DNA of 64,000 nt from positions 2,480,001-2,544,000 of the forward strand of contig NZ_JAGQAG010000001.1 of the NCBI RefSeq assembly GCF_021405525.1, read 5' to 3'. The notes below the pieces were generated by a model that did no database searches, had not been told where the DNA came from, and was given only the letters and a program-made list of their open reading frames with translations. The stretch is from Ruegeria pomeroyi (lineage in GTDB: Bacteria > Pseudomonadota > Alphaproteobacteria > Rhodobacterales > Rhodobacteraceae). The stretch's first letter is position 1. Every line of letters starts with the position of its first letter. Position numbers and translations under genes: made by a program. Below, piece by piece: positions 7,507-15,121 of the stretch.

Positions 7507-8930
7507 CAAATCGCCTCCTCTGCTTGGTCGAGGAAGGTCATCGCAGCGGGTTCTCCATCTTCTATCGCAATCTCCACTGCCCGTTTTGCGGCTTCGAGCA
7601 ACTTGCGGGCACGGTGCCGAGCGGCGAAGCCATCTTTCACGATCTTGGTGATTTCGGCGGAGACATCGGCAACGGCGTCTGGAACCGGGATAGAGAGCAA
7701 ATCGCGCTCGCTGAAACGTGGGTGCTGTGAACCGTCCTGACACCATTTCAAGATGGTCTGCACCGGGGCGGAGCGGAGGAACACCATCAACGTCTCAGGC
7801 GAAATCGCTGTGCCATTGGGGCGCAGGACGAAGAACTCCGACGACCCGACAGACGGTATGTCATCCCCGGTCCGCACCACGGCGACCTCTTTCAAGTAGG
7901 CCCGGAGGCGAGAAATTGCGACGTCACCGTCCTTGAGCACCTTCTTCATACTCCCAATCTCGGCGGCAACGCTGGGTCCCTTCTCGGCATCCAGTAACGG
8001 CACCAGCGCGTCGGTCAAATCATTGTTTCGGACCCGCTTTGTCGGGTCAGCGCGGCTGGGTACCCACTGGTCGCGAATGCTTCTGACACGCTCCGAAAGC
8101 AAACTACCGGGCAGTGCTGCAAGTGATCGCCTAACTTGCTCCTTAGCTGGCATATAGTACTGTGCGTCGAGACGACCGGAAGCAACAACGTTTGAAGAGC
8201 TCACTGTATAGGTAAGCGCTTCTGGAGGAGCCCAGTCGGCCAGACCAAGCGCATCGACAACTTTCGTTTCGGCAGCCCCGACTGCATCAAATGCCGTTTC
8301 GTGAGCATAGAACGCACTCCGGCTCGCATTAGAAATCCGATTTTCTAGGTCCCTTGAAAGGCGGGGAACTTTCAGTCGTTGTATCATCCAGAGAAATATG
8401 TGCTGCTGGACACTACCCACGGGCAGCCTTTCGATCTGAATTTGACCCAATCGACACGACAGGTAGGCGGCAAGGTAGAAAGGCGAAATGCTTTTTGGAA
8501 CTATCTTCGCAATATCCTGATTGGAGTTTATCGGGTACTGCCAGGTATCCAAGGCGACGGCTGCACTACCGACGCTGCCGGACATGGATAGCAAGACCAT
8601 ACCCGGATTGACCTCAGATTTATGAAGAAGTGCGTTCGCTTCATCCGAAATCTTTAGTGCATCCGTGAATGTGATGAAGCCACCAGAGAAATTTGTTCCT
8701 CTCAGAAAAGGAATACCTTCTTCCTGATAATCAAACTGGTTTGTTAACGCATAGGCTCCAAAGCTCCGAACGTCGGAAGCAATCTCCGAAATCGTTTGGG
8801 GATTGTGTTTGTTAATTAGGACATCTGCGGCGAGCGCAGCGCGCCGAAAATACTGGCTGTCAAACCTCTTGTCGCGGTTCTCATGCATGGCAACCGAGAG
8901 CTTGAGAACCGACGCTTCAAGCCCCTCCAA
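7506..8930 (-). CDS. hsdS: Type I restriction-modification specificity subunit (HsdS-like)
   Basis: This 474-residue protein has the two-repeat design of type I specificity subunits. Target recognition domain 1 covers about residues 40-200 (SEIASDVRSFG, IPFLRGTNFSGGF, NPGMVLLSMSGSVGSAAVAL, LPVGSVQQHIFLWMIQRLKVPRL) and domain 2 about 270-440 (LLSERVRSIRD, LKDGDVAISRLRAYLKEVAVV, GSQHPRFSERDLLSIPVP), each followed by a helical spacer. In complete systems HsdS directs HsdM and HsdR to a bipartite DNA site. No intact hsdM or hsdR lies in the window, so it is an orphan here. The start is uncertain; TTG at 8930 is used because no good ATG lies near the preceding hsdM stop. Its 3' end is coupled to a HEPN-motif gene. 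Confidence 0.75.
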   Translation of the reverse strand: MEGLEASVLKLSVAMHENRDKRFDSQYFRRAALAADVLINKHNPQTISEIASDVRSFGAYALTNQFDYQEEGIPFLRGTNFSGGFITFTDALKISDEANALLHKSEVNPGMVLLSMSGSVGSAAVALDTWQYPINSNQDIAKIVPKSISPFYLAAYLSCRLGQIQIERLPVGSVQQHIFLWMIQRLKVPRLSRDLENRISNASRSAFYAHETAFDAVGAAETKVVDALGLADWAPPEALTYTVSSSNVVASGRLDAQYYMPAKEQVRRSLAALPGSLLSERVRSIRDQWVPSRADPTKRVRNNDLTDALVPLLDAEKGPSVAAEIGSMKKVLKDGDVAISRLRAYLKEVAVVRTGDDIPSVGSSEFFVLRPNGTAISPETLMVFLRSAPVQTILKWCQDGSQHPRFSERDLLSIPVPDAVADVSAEITKIVKDGFAARHRARKLLEAAKRAVEIAIEDGEPAAMTFLDQAEEAI

Positions 8931-8938
8931 CAGACCGC

Positions 8939-9154
8939 TTAGGCGGCCTTGGTCGAAGGGGCGTCCCGAAAAAAACTGAGGCCCTCCTTGCGAGCAAACT
9001 CCTCGAAAGCTTCGGCCACCCCGTCCTCGGTCAGCCCATCGTGGTTGAACAGGTCATGGGCGACGACGAAATGCCCGTGCGTGTCGCGCAGGAAGGTTCT
9101 GTCCGGGTTCTTGCGATAGACCTTGCCCACGACGGGCAATCGGCCTTGTACGGC
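8939..9154 (-). pseudogene. 3' remnant of a type I methyltransferase gene (hsdM)
   Basis: About 70 codons are open, ending 9 bp before hsdS, with the sequence GRLPVVGKVYRKNPDRTFLRD, then HDLFNHDGLTEDG and a tail ending LSFFRDAPSTKAA. This resembles the C-terminal tail of N6-adenine methylases of type I systems, and the position directly before hsdS fits. An in-frame TAA at 9155-9157 closes the frame on the upstream side and no methylase motifs (such as NPPF) remain, so the catalytic part has been lost. The assignment rests on tail similarity from memory and on position. Confidence 0.5.
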
Positions 9155-9427
9155 TTAAAAAACGCACAATACTAATTGATTGGCACATCTTCGTCGCAAA
9201 GCGATCGCGTCGCCTGACACCCAAAAGTTCCAACTGTCCGTTCGTCGTCTACCGCAGGCCGTTTCCCCTGTTGCGATTGTTGCGCGCCCAAGCGCCCGTC
9301 GTCTGCTGCAATGCTTCCAGTGCGGCGGCGTACTCGTCGGCTATGACGTAAATGCGATTTCCGGGCCTTAGTGTTTGAATGACGCCAGCGCGGGCCAAAG
9401 CATCTTTGGCACTGGCAAGCGCATCAT

Positions 9428-9610
9428 TCAAACCCGGCGCGATCCGCCCGTACCGCTTTCCACTTCCACGTATTCGTTGACCAACTTTCCGCCAGATTGA
9501 AATACGAAGCCATCGACAACCGATTTTTGCGCTTCCAATCCAAGACCACTCTTTCCTTGGCGGTCAGTCGAGACCCGAACGTATGAAATGTATTTTTCGG
9601 GGAAATCCAT
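9428..9610 (-). pseudogene. N-terminal fragment of a serine recombinase
   Basis: The 60 codons begin MDFPEKYISYVRVST and continue DRQGKSGLGLEAQ, the catalytic N-terminus of resolvase/invertase-type serine recombinases, with the active-site Ser in YVRVST. A good ribosome site (AGGAGCAC) precedes the ATG. The frame stops at residue 60 just after VEVESG, where intact recombinases continue with a DRP-like segment; bits resembling that continuation appear in other frames (ADRAGF, GLNDALASA), which suggests frameshifting followed by deletion. It is probably the remains of the enzyme that mobilised this island. Confidence 0.7.
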
Positions 9611-10217
9611 GATGTGCTCCTATGAACGTTGGTTCGTTTGAGCACAGCTGGTCTGTAGTAGCATAGGTCGCAAGGACCCGCCGGCGGGCAAGCACCGCCA
9701 GAAGAATGGCTGCCGAGCCCATCAACGCGACTCCGGTCAGGATGTGCCGGTCATCCGTCAAGAAGAGAGTTGTGATAACCGCGCAGGCGGCAACGCCAAT
9801 CCTTATACGGATACGCCGCCCCCTCTCGAAAGCGCAACTCGCAAGACCCGTTACATCGCTATCGATCCCGTCAACCGCCGATTTCACCAGCTTTTTCCGC
9901 GGCCTTTCCCGCAGCAGCACCGCCGCCAGGAACGTGGCGTACAGGATACTGGGGAGCGTGAGGTATAATATCGCCGCAAAAAGCAGCCCCCTGCCGAGCG
10001 CCAAAGCGAGACCGGCTACCGCCGCGCCGCTGACGCAGCAAAGGACAAGAACGATCGCCGCGCTGGCGAAGAGTCGTACCCTTGGGCGGGCGTTGACCTC
10101 TGACCGACAAGGACCGCTCTCACGATCAATGTGAGGCTCCTTGCAGTTCGAGACAACGCGAAGCTCGAATCCGCTCTCCTGCCGGTGGCGGGGCCGGACA
10201 TCTCGTCGCCTCAACAT
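9564..10217 (-). CDS. Predicted inner-membrane protein, function unknown
   Basis: The frame gives 217 residues. About four hydrophobic segments can be seen: LFASAAIVLVLCCVSGAAVAG, an adjacent LLFAAILYLTLPSILYATFLAAVLL, ACAVITTLFL, and ILTGVALMGSAAILLAVLA. The ATG lies inside the last codons of the RTX/Hint gene (stop at 10211), preceded by GGAG, so it is probably translated from the same mRNA. Its 3' end runs 47 bp into the recombinase stub, and the last 30 or so residues look unlike a natural end, so the original C-terminus may have been replaced when the island arrived. I do not recognise the family. Confidence 0.5.
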   Translation of the reverse strand: MLRRRDVRPRHRQESGFELRVVSNCKEPHIDRESGPCRSEVNARPRVRLFASAAIVLVLCCVSGAAVAGLALALGRGLLFAAILYLTLPSILYATFLAAVLLRERPRKKLVKSAVDGIDSDVTGLASCAFERGRRIRIRIGVAACAVITTLFLTDDRHILTGVALMGSAAILLAVLARRRVLATYATTDQLCSNEPTFIGAHHGFPRKIHFIRSGLD

Positions 10218-12772
10218 GGCAGCATCTCCATTGTTTGAATACTGTGCCCACCCAGCGATTGCAGCAGGACCAGCGCTTCGCGCCGATCGACAACATAGCG
10301 GGCGGTCGAGCTGCCCATTGTGGCGCAATCACTCTCCAACTCGGGGAATAGGTCGAGAATTTCCGCGCGCGTCTCATCGCAAAGAGCTGACCAGCCCGCC
10401 TGACCAGGATGAAAGCTCTCGGTCCAGGCGCGTTCCGAAAGCACCAGTTCGTGCTGGTCGAACAGCATATGGAAATAGTCGACTTGCCCGAACTGCTCCT
10501 GAACTATCCCCTCACCGTCGACCAGGAATTTGGCCGGCACCAGAACTTCGGCATGCCCCAGAAAGAACTCCACCATTGGCCCGACCATCAGAACCCGATG
10601 ATTGGGTGAAACCCTCAGATCACGGTTGTTTTTCAGAACGCCCGCGCGGATTCGGATAGGCGCGATGCCGGGATGCGCATCGCGCACGGTGCTCCCGATC
10701 CAGCGGATGCGCTGATAACCCCGGTCTCGGGTAATGACTCGGTCACCAGCGCACAGATCCTCGACCGGGATCTCACCCTCGGCGGTGGCGATCAGCGTGC
10801 CCCGGCAGAAACAGGTCACGTTAGTGGTATCGAAAGTCAGCTGGCCGGGATCGACCGGCGCGCCGCCATTGCGCAGCGTCAGACTGTCACTCGCGGTCCA
10901 TCCCGCGGCGGTGTCGTTGAGCACACCGTCGTCGGCGTGATCTGCGCGCAGCCATTCCAGCGGGTTGCGGATCACGCTCGGGTCGATCCGGCCGCTCAGA
11001 ACGGCGGCGTCATATGTGGCGCGATTGTAGAATGCGCTCAGATTGGCGAAATCGTTGTTGGTCTGGTCGCCATCGTCGACCGGACCGTTGCCAAAGCCGA
11101 AATCCCCGATCGTGTTGTGACCCCGCCCGATGAAGAAGAGATCGTTGCCCTCGGAGCCGAACACAAGATCGTCCCCGCCGCCATCGAAGATGCTGTCATT
11201 GCCGGCGCCGCCAACTAGGGTATCGGCCTCTCCGCCACCCGCCAGCGTGTCGTCCCCGGCGCCGCCCAGAACCGAATCTCGACCGGCATCGCCAAGCAGC
11301 GTGTCGTTTCCGTCATCGCCGAACAGGGTGTCGTCGCCCGTGCCGCCGCGCAGGGAATCGTCGCCGTCATTGCCATCAAGAAGGTCGTTGCCGTCGCCGC
11401 CCTCCAGCGTGTCATTCGCGGTGGACAGGCGCGGCGCCACAATCGGATTGGTGTCGAATGACAGTGCATAGACGGCGCCTTCGGCGCTGAAGGCGCTTTT
11501 TACCAGTGTCACGTCGATCCGGCTGAGCGGTACCTTGAATGTCAGCGTCAGTTCGGTGTTGGCGGTGACGGCAACATCGTTCGAGGTGCTGACGATCTTG
11601 CCCGAGGCGTCGATCACATAGACGCCCGCGCCGTCGAACGTGACCGTCCCCGCAGCGATTGCCGCGCTCAGATCAAGCACGCTTCCATCGACTGAAATCG
11701 TCAATGTCTCGGAGATTTCGAGCCGGTTCATCACGATCCGGGCACCTGCCGCCTGTGTCGACGCGACATGCGTATGAGTTTCCTCTGCAAACAGGCCTGA
11801 CGTGTTGAAGTTATCGCCGACAAAGAACCCGTCGGCGATGGTCCCGACCGAGGTAAAGGCGACATTTCCGGTATCGGACACCGTGGTCACCCCGAAATCC
11901 GGCCTGCTGTTCACACCATTCAGGACCTGGTTGACCGAGGTGACCTGTTGATAGACCGGCGACAGAGGGTCGGCGCCGATGCCGCCGTCCAGCGTATCCG
12001 CGCCCAGACCGCCCAACAGGCTGTCGGCGCCGACGCCGCCATCAATCGAGTCGTCTCCATCGCCGCCCAGCACCGTGTCGTGGCCACGCCCGGCCTCGAC
12101 CGTGTCATTCCCGCCCAAGGCGTCGATCAGGTCATCATCGCTTTCTGCCAGTTCTCCGTTGAGGCCCATGGCGTCGAGATTGTCGACCACGTCGCCATCC
12201 CGATCACCCAAATACCTGACGTTGATCCGGTCCGCCAAGCCGGTGCCGCTGATCGTCCCGTCCGACAGTAGCCCACTAGGGTCTGGCGCTTCACCGATCA
12301 CAGGTTCACTGCCATCGGTTGTAACGGCGAATTCCTGTGGAAAGCTCAGATCGGTCAGGTCGGTGTCTGTTTCTTGCTGCAGGCCGGTCACCCGCAGGGT
12401 GGATATCGGCCTGACATCGCCCTCGATCGTCTTGAACGTTGCCGCAGGATCCCCCGCCCCTACCACATAGAACAAATCACCGTTCGACATGGACATCAGA
12501 GAGCCACCTGCAACGGTTTGAAGGCGACCGTCGGCAAAGGTAACCTGCACGGATGACGAGACGACCCCGGCGACCTCGGCCGATACCTGGGCGCCATTGC
12601 GCACTGAATAGCGCAGCGTCAAAGACGCGTCCGTGTCCGCGATTGCCCAGTTTCCCGATATGGCTACATAGCCCTCGGGCTCGAATAGAATGCCGCTCAA
12701 CCGGCCTGGCACTGTCTGCATTTCCCCATCGGGCGCAGTTGCGCCGAGGAAAAGCCAAATGGAAGTATCCAT
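10211..12772 (-). CDS. RTX-repeat protein with C-terminal Hint domain
   Basis: This 853-residue protein resembles secreted surface proteins common in Rhodobacteraceae. After an N-terminal beta-rich region come two blocks of calcium-binding RTX nonapeptides (GGxGxDxLx type) at about residues 215-265 and 450-560, separated by a non-repetitive domain. The C-terminal quarter, starting at CFCRGTLIATAEGEIPVEDL with GDRVITRDRGYQRIRWIG and SPNHRVL, is a Hint (Hedgehog/intein-like) domain that could cleave autocatalytically. There is no Sec signal, as expected for type I secretion, but no secretion ABC transporter is present here. The gene runs into a membrane-protein gene by a short overlap and is divergent from a LytTR regulator across a 435-bp intergenic region. 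Confidence 0.85.
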   Translation of the reverse strand: MDTSIWLFLGATAPDGEMQTVPGRLSGILFEPEGYVAISGNWAIADTDASLTLRYSVRNGAQVSAEVAGVVSSSVQVTFADGRLQTVAGGSLMSMSNGDLFYVVGAGDPAATFKTIEGDVRPISTLRVTGLQQETDTDLTDLSFPQEFAVTTDGSEPVIGEAPDPSGLLSDGTISGTGLADRINVRYLGDRDGDVVDNLDAMGLNGELAESDDDLIDALGGNDTVEAGRGHDTVLGGDGDDSIDGGVGADSLLGGLGADTLDGGIGADPLSPVYQQVTSVNQVLNGVNSRPDFGVTTVSDTGNVAFTSVGTIADGFFVGDNFNTSGLFAEETHTHVASTQAAGARIVMNRLEISETLTISVDGSVLDLSAAIAAGTVTFDGAGVYVIDASGKIVSTSNDVAVTANTELTLTFKVPLSRIDVTLVKSAFSAEGAVYALSFDTNPIVAPRLSTANDTLEGGDGNDLLDGNDGDDSLRGGTGDDTLFGDDGNDTLLGDAGRDSVLGGAGDDTLAGGGEADTLVGGAGNDSIFDGGGDDLVFGSEGNDLFFIGRGHNTIGDFGFGNGPVDDGDQTNNDFANLSAFYNRATYDAAVLSGRIDPSVIRNPLEWLRADHADDGVLNDTAAGWTASDSLTLRNGGAPVDPGQLTFDTTNVTCFCRGTLIATAEGEIPVEDLCAGDRVITRDRGYQRIRWIGSTVRDAHPGIAPIRIRAGVLKNNRDLRVSPNHRVLMVGPMVEFFLGHAEVLVPAKFLVDGEGIVQEQFGQVDYFHMLFDQHELVLSERAWTESFHPGQAGWSALCDETRAEILDLFPELESDCATMGSSTARYVVDRREALVLLQSLGGHSIQTMEMLPC

Positions 12773-12802
12773 GGATTAGTCATCCCTACTTGCTTCCAGC
12801 GG

Positions 12803-12871
12803 GTCAGTGCCGATCGAAACACAACACCACCTGCTTGAGGTCGTTGGCCAATCGGAAACATCGGCACTGAC
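12803..12871. promoter_or_regulatory. 12-bp perfect inverted repeat with long loop
   Basis: GTCAGTGCCGAT (12803-12814) is repeated as its exact reverse complement at 12860-12871, with 45 bases between. It lies 30-100 bp upstream of the RTX/Hint start codon. It could be a pair of protein-binding sites or a stem in the leader RNA. Classical LytTR sites are direct repeats, so this may belong to another regulator. Confidence 0.5.
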
Positions 12872-13003
12872 ATCGCTGGCGCGATCTGAGCCCCCACCCA
12901 GTGCGCCCTACAGAGGCTTAGGCGCTCCGCCGCAGCGCAACAGCCCATCCGTCGTGAACGGTGGTTTCAGCACCTCAGCAAGTCGTGAAAGGACATCGCT
13001 CCA

Positions 13004-13023
13004 CCGGTCACGATCATGACCGG
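13004..13023. promoter_or_regulatory. 20-bp dyad symmetry element
   Basis: CCGGTCA and its exact complement TGACCGG are separated by 6 bases (CGATCA). The size and position, in the middle of the divergent intergenic region, suit an operator for a dimeric regulator. Confidence 0.45.
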
Positions 13024-13051
13024 CGGTGCGCCATTGCAAGTCAGAAGCAGC

Positions 13052-13089
13052 GACATGCCCTGCCCTCAAACGAACGTGACTGGCATGTC
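13052..13089. promoter_or_regulatory. 8-bp inverted repeat GACATGCC/GGCATGTC
   Basis: The two arms (13052-13059 and 13082-13089) are perfect complements with 22 bases between, about 120-155 bp upstream of the LytTR gene. Center-to-center spacing is 30 bp, close to three helical turns, so cooperating dimers could bind on one DNA face. This is a candidate only. Confidence 0.4.
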
Positions 13090-13207
13090 AACTTGGCGTG
13101 ATTATATAGGAATTACAGTGACCTAAAGAGCAATCTTCGACGAGGCGCTGAAACCCGAACCCGCCAGGGCGCCACCGCGTCCCGGACAAGATATCTGTGC
13201 CACAAAG

Positions 13208-14110
13208 ATGACCTCCACCAGACCGCTGACGCTCCGCTTTCTGAATGGCGATACCGTCTCACTCGACCGCCGCGCGGCGTTGACAATGATGACCGCCCCT
13301 ATAGCCATGTTCATGATTGTGTTCTCGGCCACTATCGTACGTATCCTTTCCATCTTCATGTTGGATGTGCCAGTCGGCTGGTTAGCGACGGTTGGGCTGG
13401 GCCTGGGGCTAGGGGTCGTTCTCTGGGTCTTTCTGTTATTGCTTTGCCTGCTCTTGGTCCGGCTCGGCCAAACGACCCGCCACGGTGTCAACCTGCCCGT
13501 ACCTCTGATCGGGTTGTCGGGCGTTTTGTGCCACGATATCCCGTTGCTGTGGCTCTATGCTCGGATCTTTGACCTGGACATCTGGACGCCGATGGCGGCG
13601 GCAATGATCGTCCTGCTGGCCTTTGCAGTCCATCTTGGGTTCGAACTGCTGTTCGCCGCGGTGATGCTGCCGCTGCTCGCACGCGCAGACAGCCCGCAAA
13701 TGGCCCCTGCCGGCACCCCGCGCCCCGCCTCTGACCCCAAACTGATGCTGGCCGGAGAGACCATCGCCGCGAAGGACATTACGCTGGTTCAGGCGGACGA
13801 GCACTATGTCTTTGTCCATCATGGAGACCGTAAGTCGCATGTGCGTCAAAGTTTCGGGGCACTGGTCAAAGCGCTGGACGATGCTGCCGGAATGCAGGTT
13901 CACAAATCCTATTGGGTGGCCTTCGACCATATCCAACAGGTGCAATCAAAACGAGACGGCGGCCTGAAACTGATCCTCAAGGACAAGACCGCAATTCCGG
14001 GCGCGCGCAGCCGGGCGCGCGCCTTCCGTGAAGCGTTTCGCAGCCGGACGCAACGGGGAGGTGGACGAGGTGCGGCTGTACTCGAGGATGCGGGCAAAGG
14101 CGGATTCTAG
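13208..14110 (+). CDS. Membrane-anchored LytTR-domain transcriptional regulator
   Basis: The protein has 300 residues. The N-terminal half (about residues 25-160) contains four hydrophobic segments predicted to span the inner membrane (for example WLATVGLGLGLGVVLWVFLLLLCLLLV). The C-terminal half (about 175-280) is a LytTR DNA-binding domain, with LMLAGETIAAKDITLVQADEHYVFVH and VHKSYWVAFDHIQQV. There is no response-regulator receiver domain, so it probably senses directly through its membrane part. It is divergent from the RTX/Hint gene, whose expression it may control. The gene's 3' part overlaps nothing, and an IclR gene follows on the same strand after 176 bp. Confidence 0.82.
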   Translation: MTSTRPLTLRFLNGDTVSLDRRAALTMMTAPIAMFMIVFSATIVRILSIFMLDVPVGWLATVGLGLGLGVVLWVFLLLLCLLLVRLGQTTRHGVNLPVPLIGLSGVLCHDIPLLWLYARIFDLDIWTPMAAAMIVLLAFAVHLGFELLFAAVMLPLLARADSPQMAPAGTPRPASDPKLMLAGETIAAKDITLVQADEHYVFVHHGDRKSHVRQSFGALVKALDDAAGMQVHKSYWVAFDHIQQVQSKRDGGLKLILKDKTAIPGARSRARAFREAFRSRTQRGGGRGAAVLEDAGKGGF

Positions 14111-14286
14111 AACTGGCATAGAAGACAGGAACGGCATCAAAGTATCCTTCGGACAATGCTCGTCAGGGCGACTGACGCACGCAAACCACCAAGGACGCGA
14201 AACATGCTTTGTGTTTGCGGCAGATAGCGGTTGCACAGAATCGAGTTCTCACATTATGCTAACAATGTCCGCATTTTGAGAAACCG

Positions 14287-15099
14287 ATGCAAGAACGACT
14301 GATCCGCCTTCTCGAAGCCATCGCAGGCGCCGCCAGCCCGCTAAACGCCACTGAATTGGCGCGGCTGACCGGCGTGCCACGGGCAACCATCTATCGCAAC
14401 ATCTCGTCGCTGATCGACTGCGGCTTTGTCGAGAATACTGACTGTGGCAGCCGCTATATTCTGGGGATGCGCTTTGTCAAAATCGCGCTGACCGGCAAGT
14501 CAGACGTGCATGTGATCAACGCGGTCACAGCGATGATGCAGCAGGTGGTGAAAACCTCGGGCGAGACCGGGTTTCTGGCCCGTTACCGCGGCGGACGGGT
14601 CGACCTGATCCACATCGAGACGCCGGCCGATCCGTCGCTGTCCTACATCTATCCCGGGCTCGGGCCCCGGCCTGCGCACGCCTGTTCCTCGGCCAAGGCG
14701 ATCGCCGCCTTTGTGGCGCCCGAACTGCGAGAGGAACTGCTGGACATCCAGCCGATGCGCTATAACCAGAACACCATCACCGACCCTGACCAGATCCAGC
14801 GCGAGCTGAACCAGGTGCGCCGCTATGGCTATGCGATCTGCGACGGTGAGATCGACGAAGGGGTCAGCAGCGTCGCGGTGCCGATCAATGTGGACCGGCT
14901 GGGCGCGATCTTTTCCATGGGCGTCGTTGGCCCGTCGAACCGGATCAAGCCGATGGTTCAGAACCGCATCCTGCCGGTGCTGACCGCCGAGGCGGTGCGC
15001 GCTGCGGCGGCGATCCAGCATTGTTCGGTAGTCGATGCCGAAACCACCAATGCCGAGGCCATGGCCGACGCAAGAGAAGGTCTGAACAATACGCATTAA
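14287..15099 (+). CDS. IclR family transcriptional regulator of the mtoX operon
   Basis: A 270-residue IclR-type regulator. The N-terminal winged helix spans about residues 4-65 (LIRLLEAIAGAASPLNATELARLTGVPRATIYRNISSL), and the C-terminal effector-binding domain contains the typical LSYIYPGLGPRPAHACSSAKAIAAF and DEGVSSVAVPI stretches. It ends 22 bp before the methanethiol oxidase gene on the same strand, so it is very likely the operon's own regulator and may be co-transcribed with it. An imperfect dyad (ACATT...AATGT, 14251-14268) lies 18 bp before the start and is a weak candidate for its operator. The effector is unknown; methanethiol or a related thiol is a reasonable guess. Confidence 0.87.
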   Translation: MQERLIRLLEAIAGAASPLNATELARLTGVPRATIYRNISSLIDCGFVENTDCGSRYILGMRFVKIALTGKSDVHVINAVTAMMQQVVKTSGETGFLARYRGGRVDLIHIETPADPSLSYIYPGLGPRPAHACSSAKAIAAFVAPELREELLDIQPMRYNQNTITDPDQIQRELNQVRRYGYAICDGEIDEGVSSVAVPINVDRLGAIFSMGVVGPSNRIKPMVQNRILPVLTAEAVRAAAAIQHCSVVDAETTNAEAMADAREGLNNTH

Positions 15100-15121
15100 C
15101 GATCCAAACGGGAGGAAAGTC

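Larger units (their letters stand above)
6506..9610. other. Decayed genomic island next to tRNA-Glu
   Basis: This stretch is visibly more A/T-rich than the flanking genes and carries only accessory or broken genes: a HEPN-motif protein, an orphan HsdS, a probable hsdM remnant and the stub of a serine recombinase. It begins directly at the tRNA 3' end, a common integration target. There is no intact integrase. The 206 bases after the tRNA (6506-6711) and the segment 9158-9427 hold no gene I can support; a 60-codon frame at 9249-9431 on the minus strand matches nothing I know. The right boundary is inferred from the recombinase stub overlapping the end of the next gene. Confidence 0.55.
12773..13207. 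other. 435-bp non-coding region between RTX/Hint and lytTR genes
   Basis: No frame here is convincing; a 70-codon frame at 12807-13019 is low-complexity and lacks a ribosome site. The region holds three perfect inverted repeats, listed separately, and an AT-rich patch (TGATTATATAGGAATTA, about 13096-13112) that could be a promoter -10 area for the LytTR gene. It presumably contains both divergent promoters and the binding sites of the LytTR regulator. Confidence 0.5.

Noticed and set aside
6431-10217. Direct repeat of the tRNA-Glu 3' end as an island attachment site
   Set aside because: I looked for a second copy of the T-arm and acceptor sequence to the right of the island and saw none, so classical tRNA-site integration is not demonstrated.
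12807-13019. A 70-codon frame between the RTX/Hint and LytTR genes
   Set aside because: It has no ribosome site, low-complexity Ser/Arg/Pro composition, and overlaps two inverted repeats that better explain the region.
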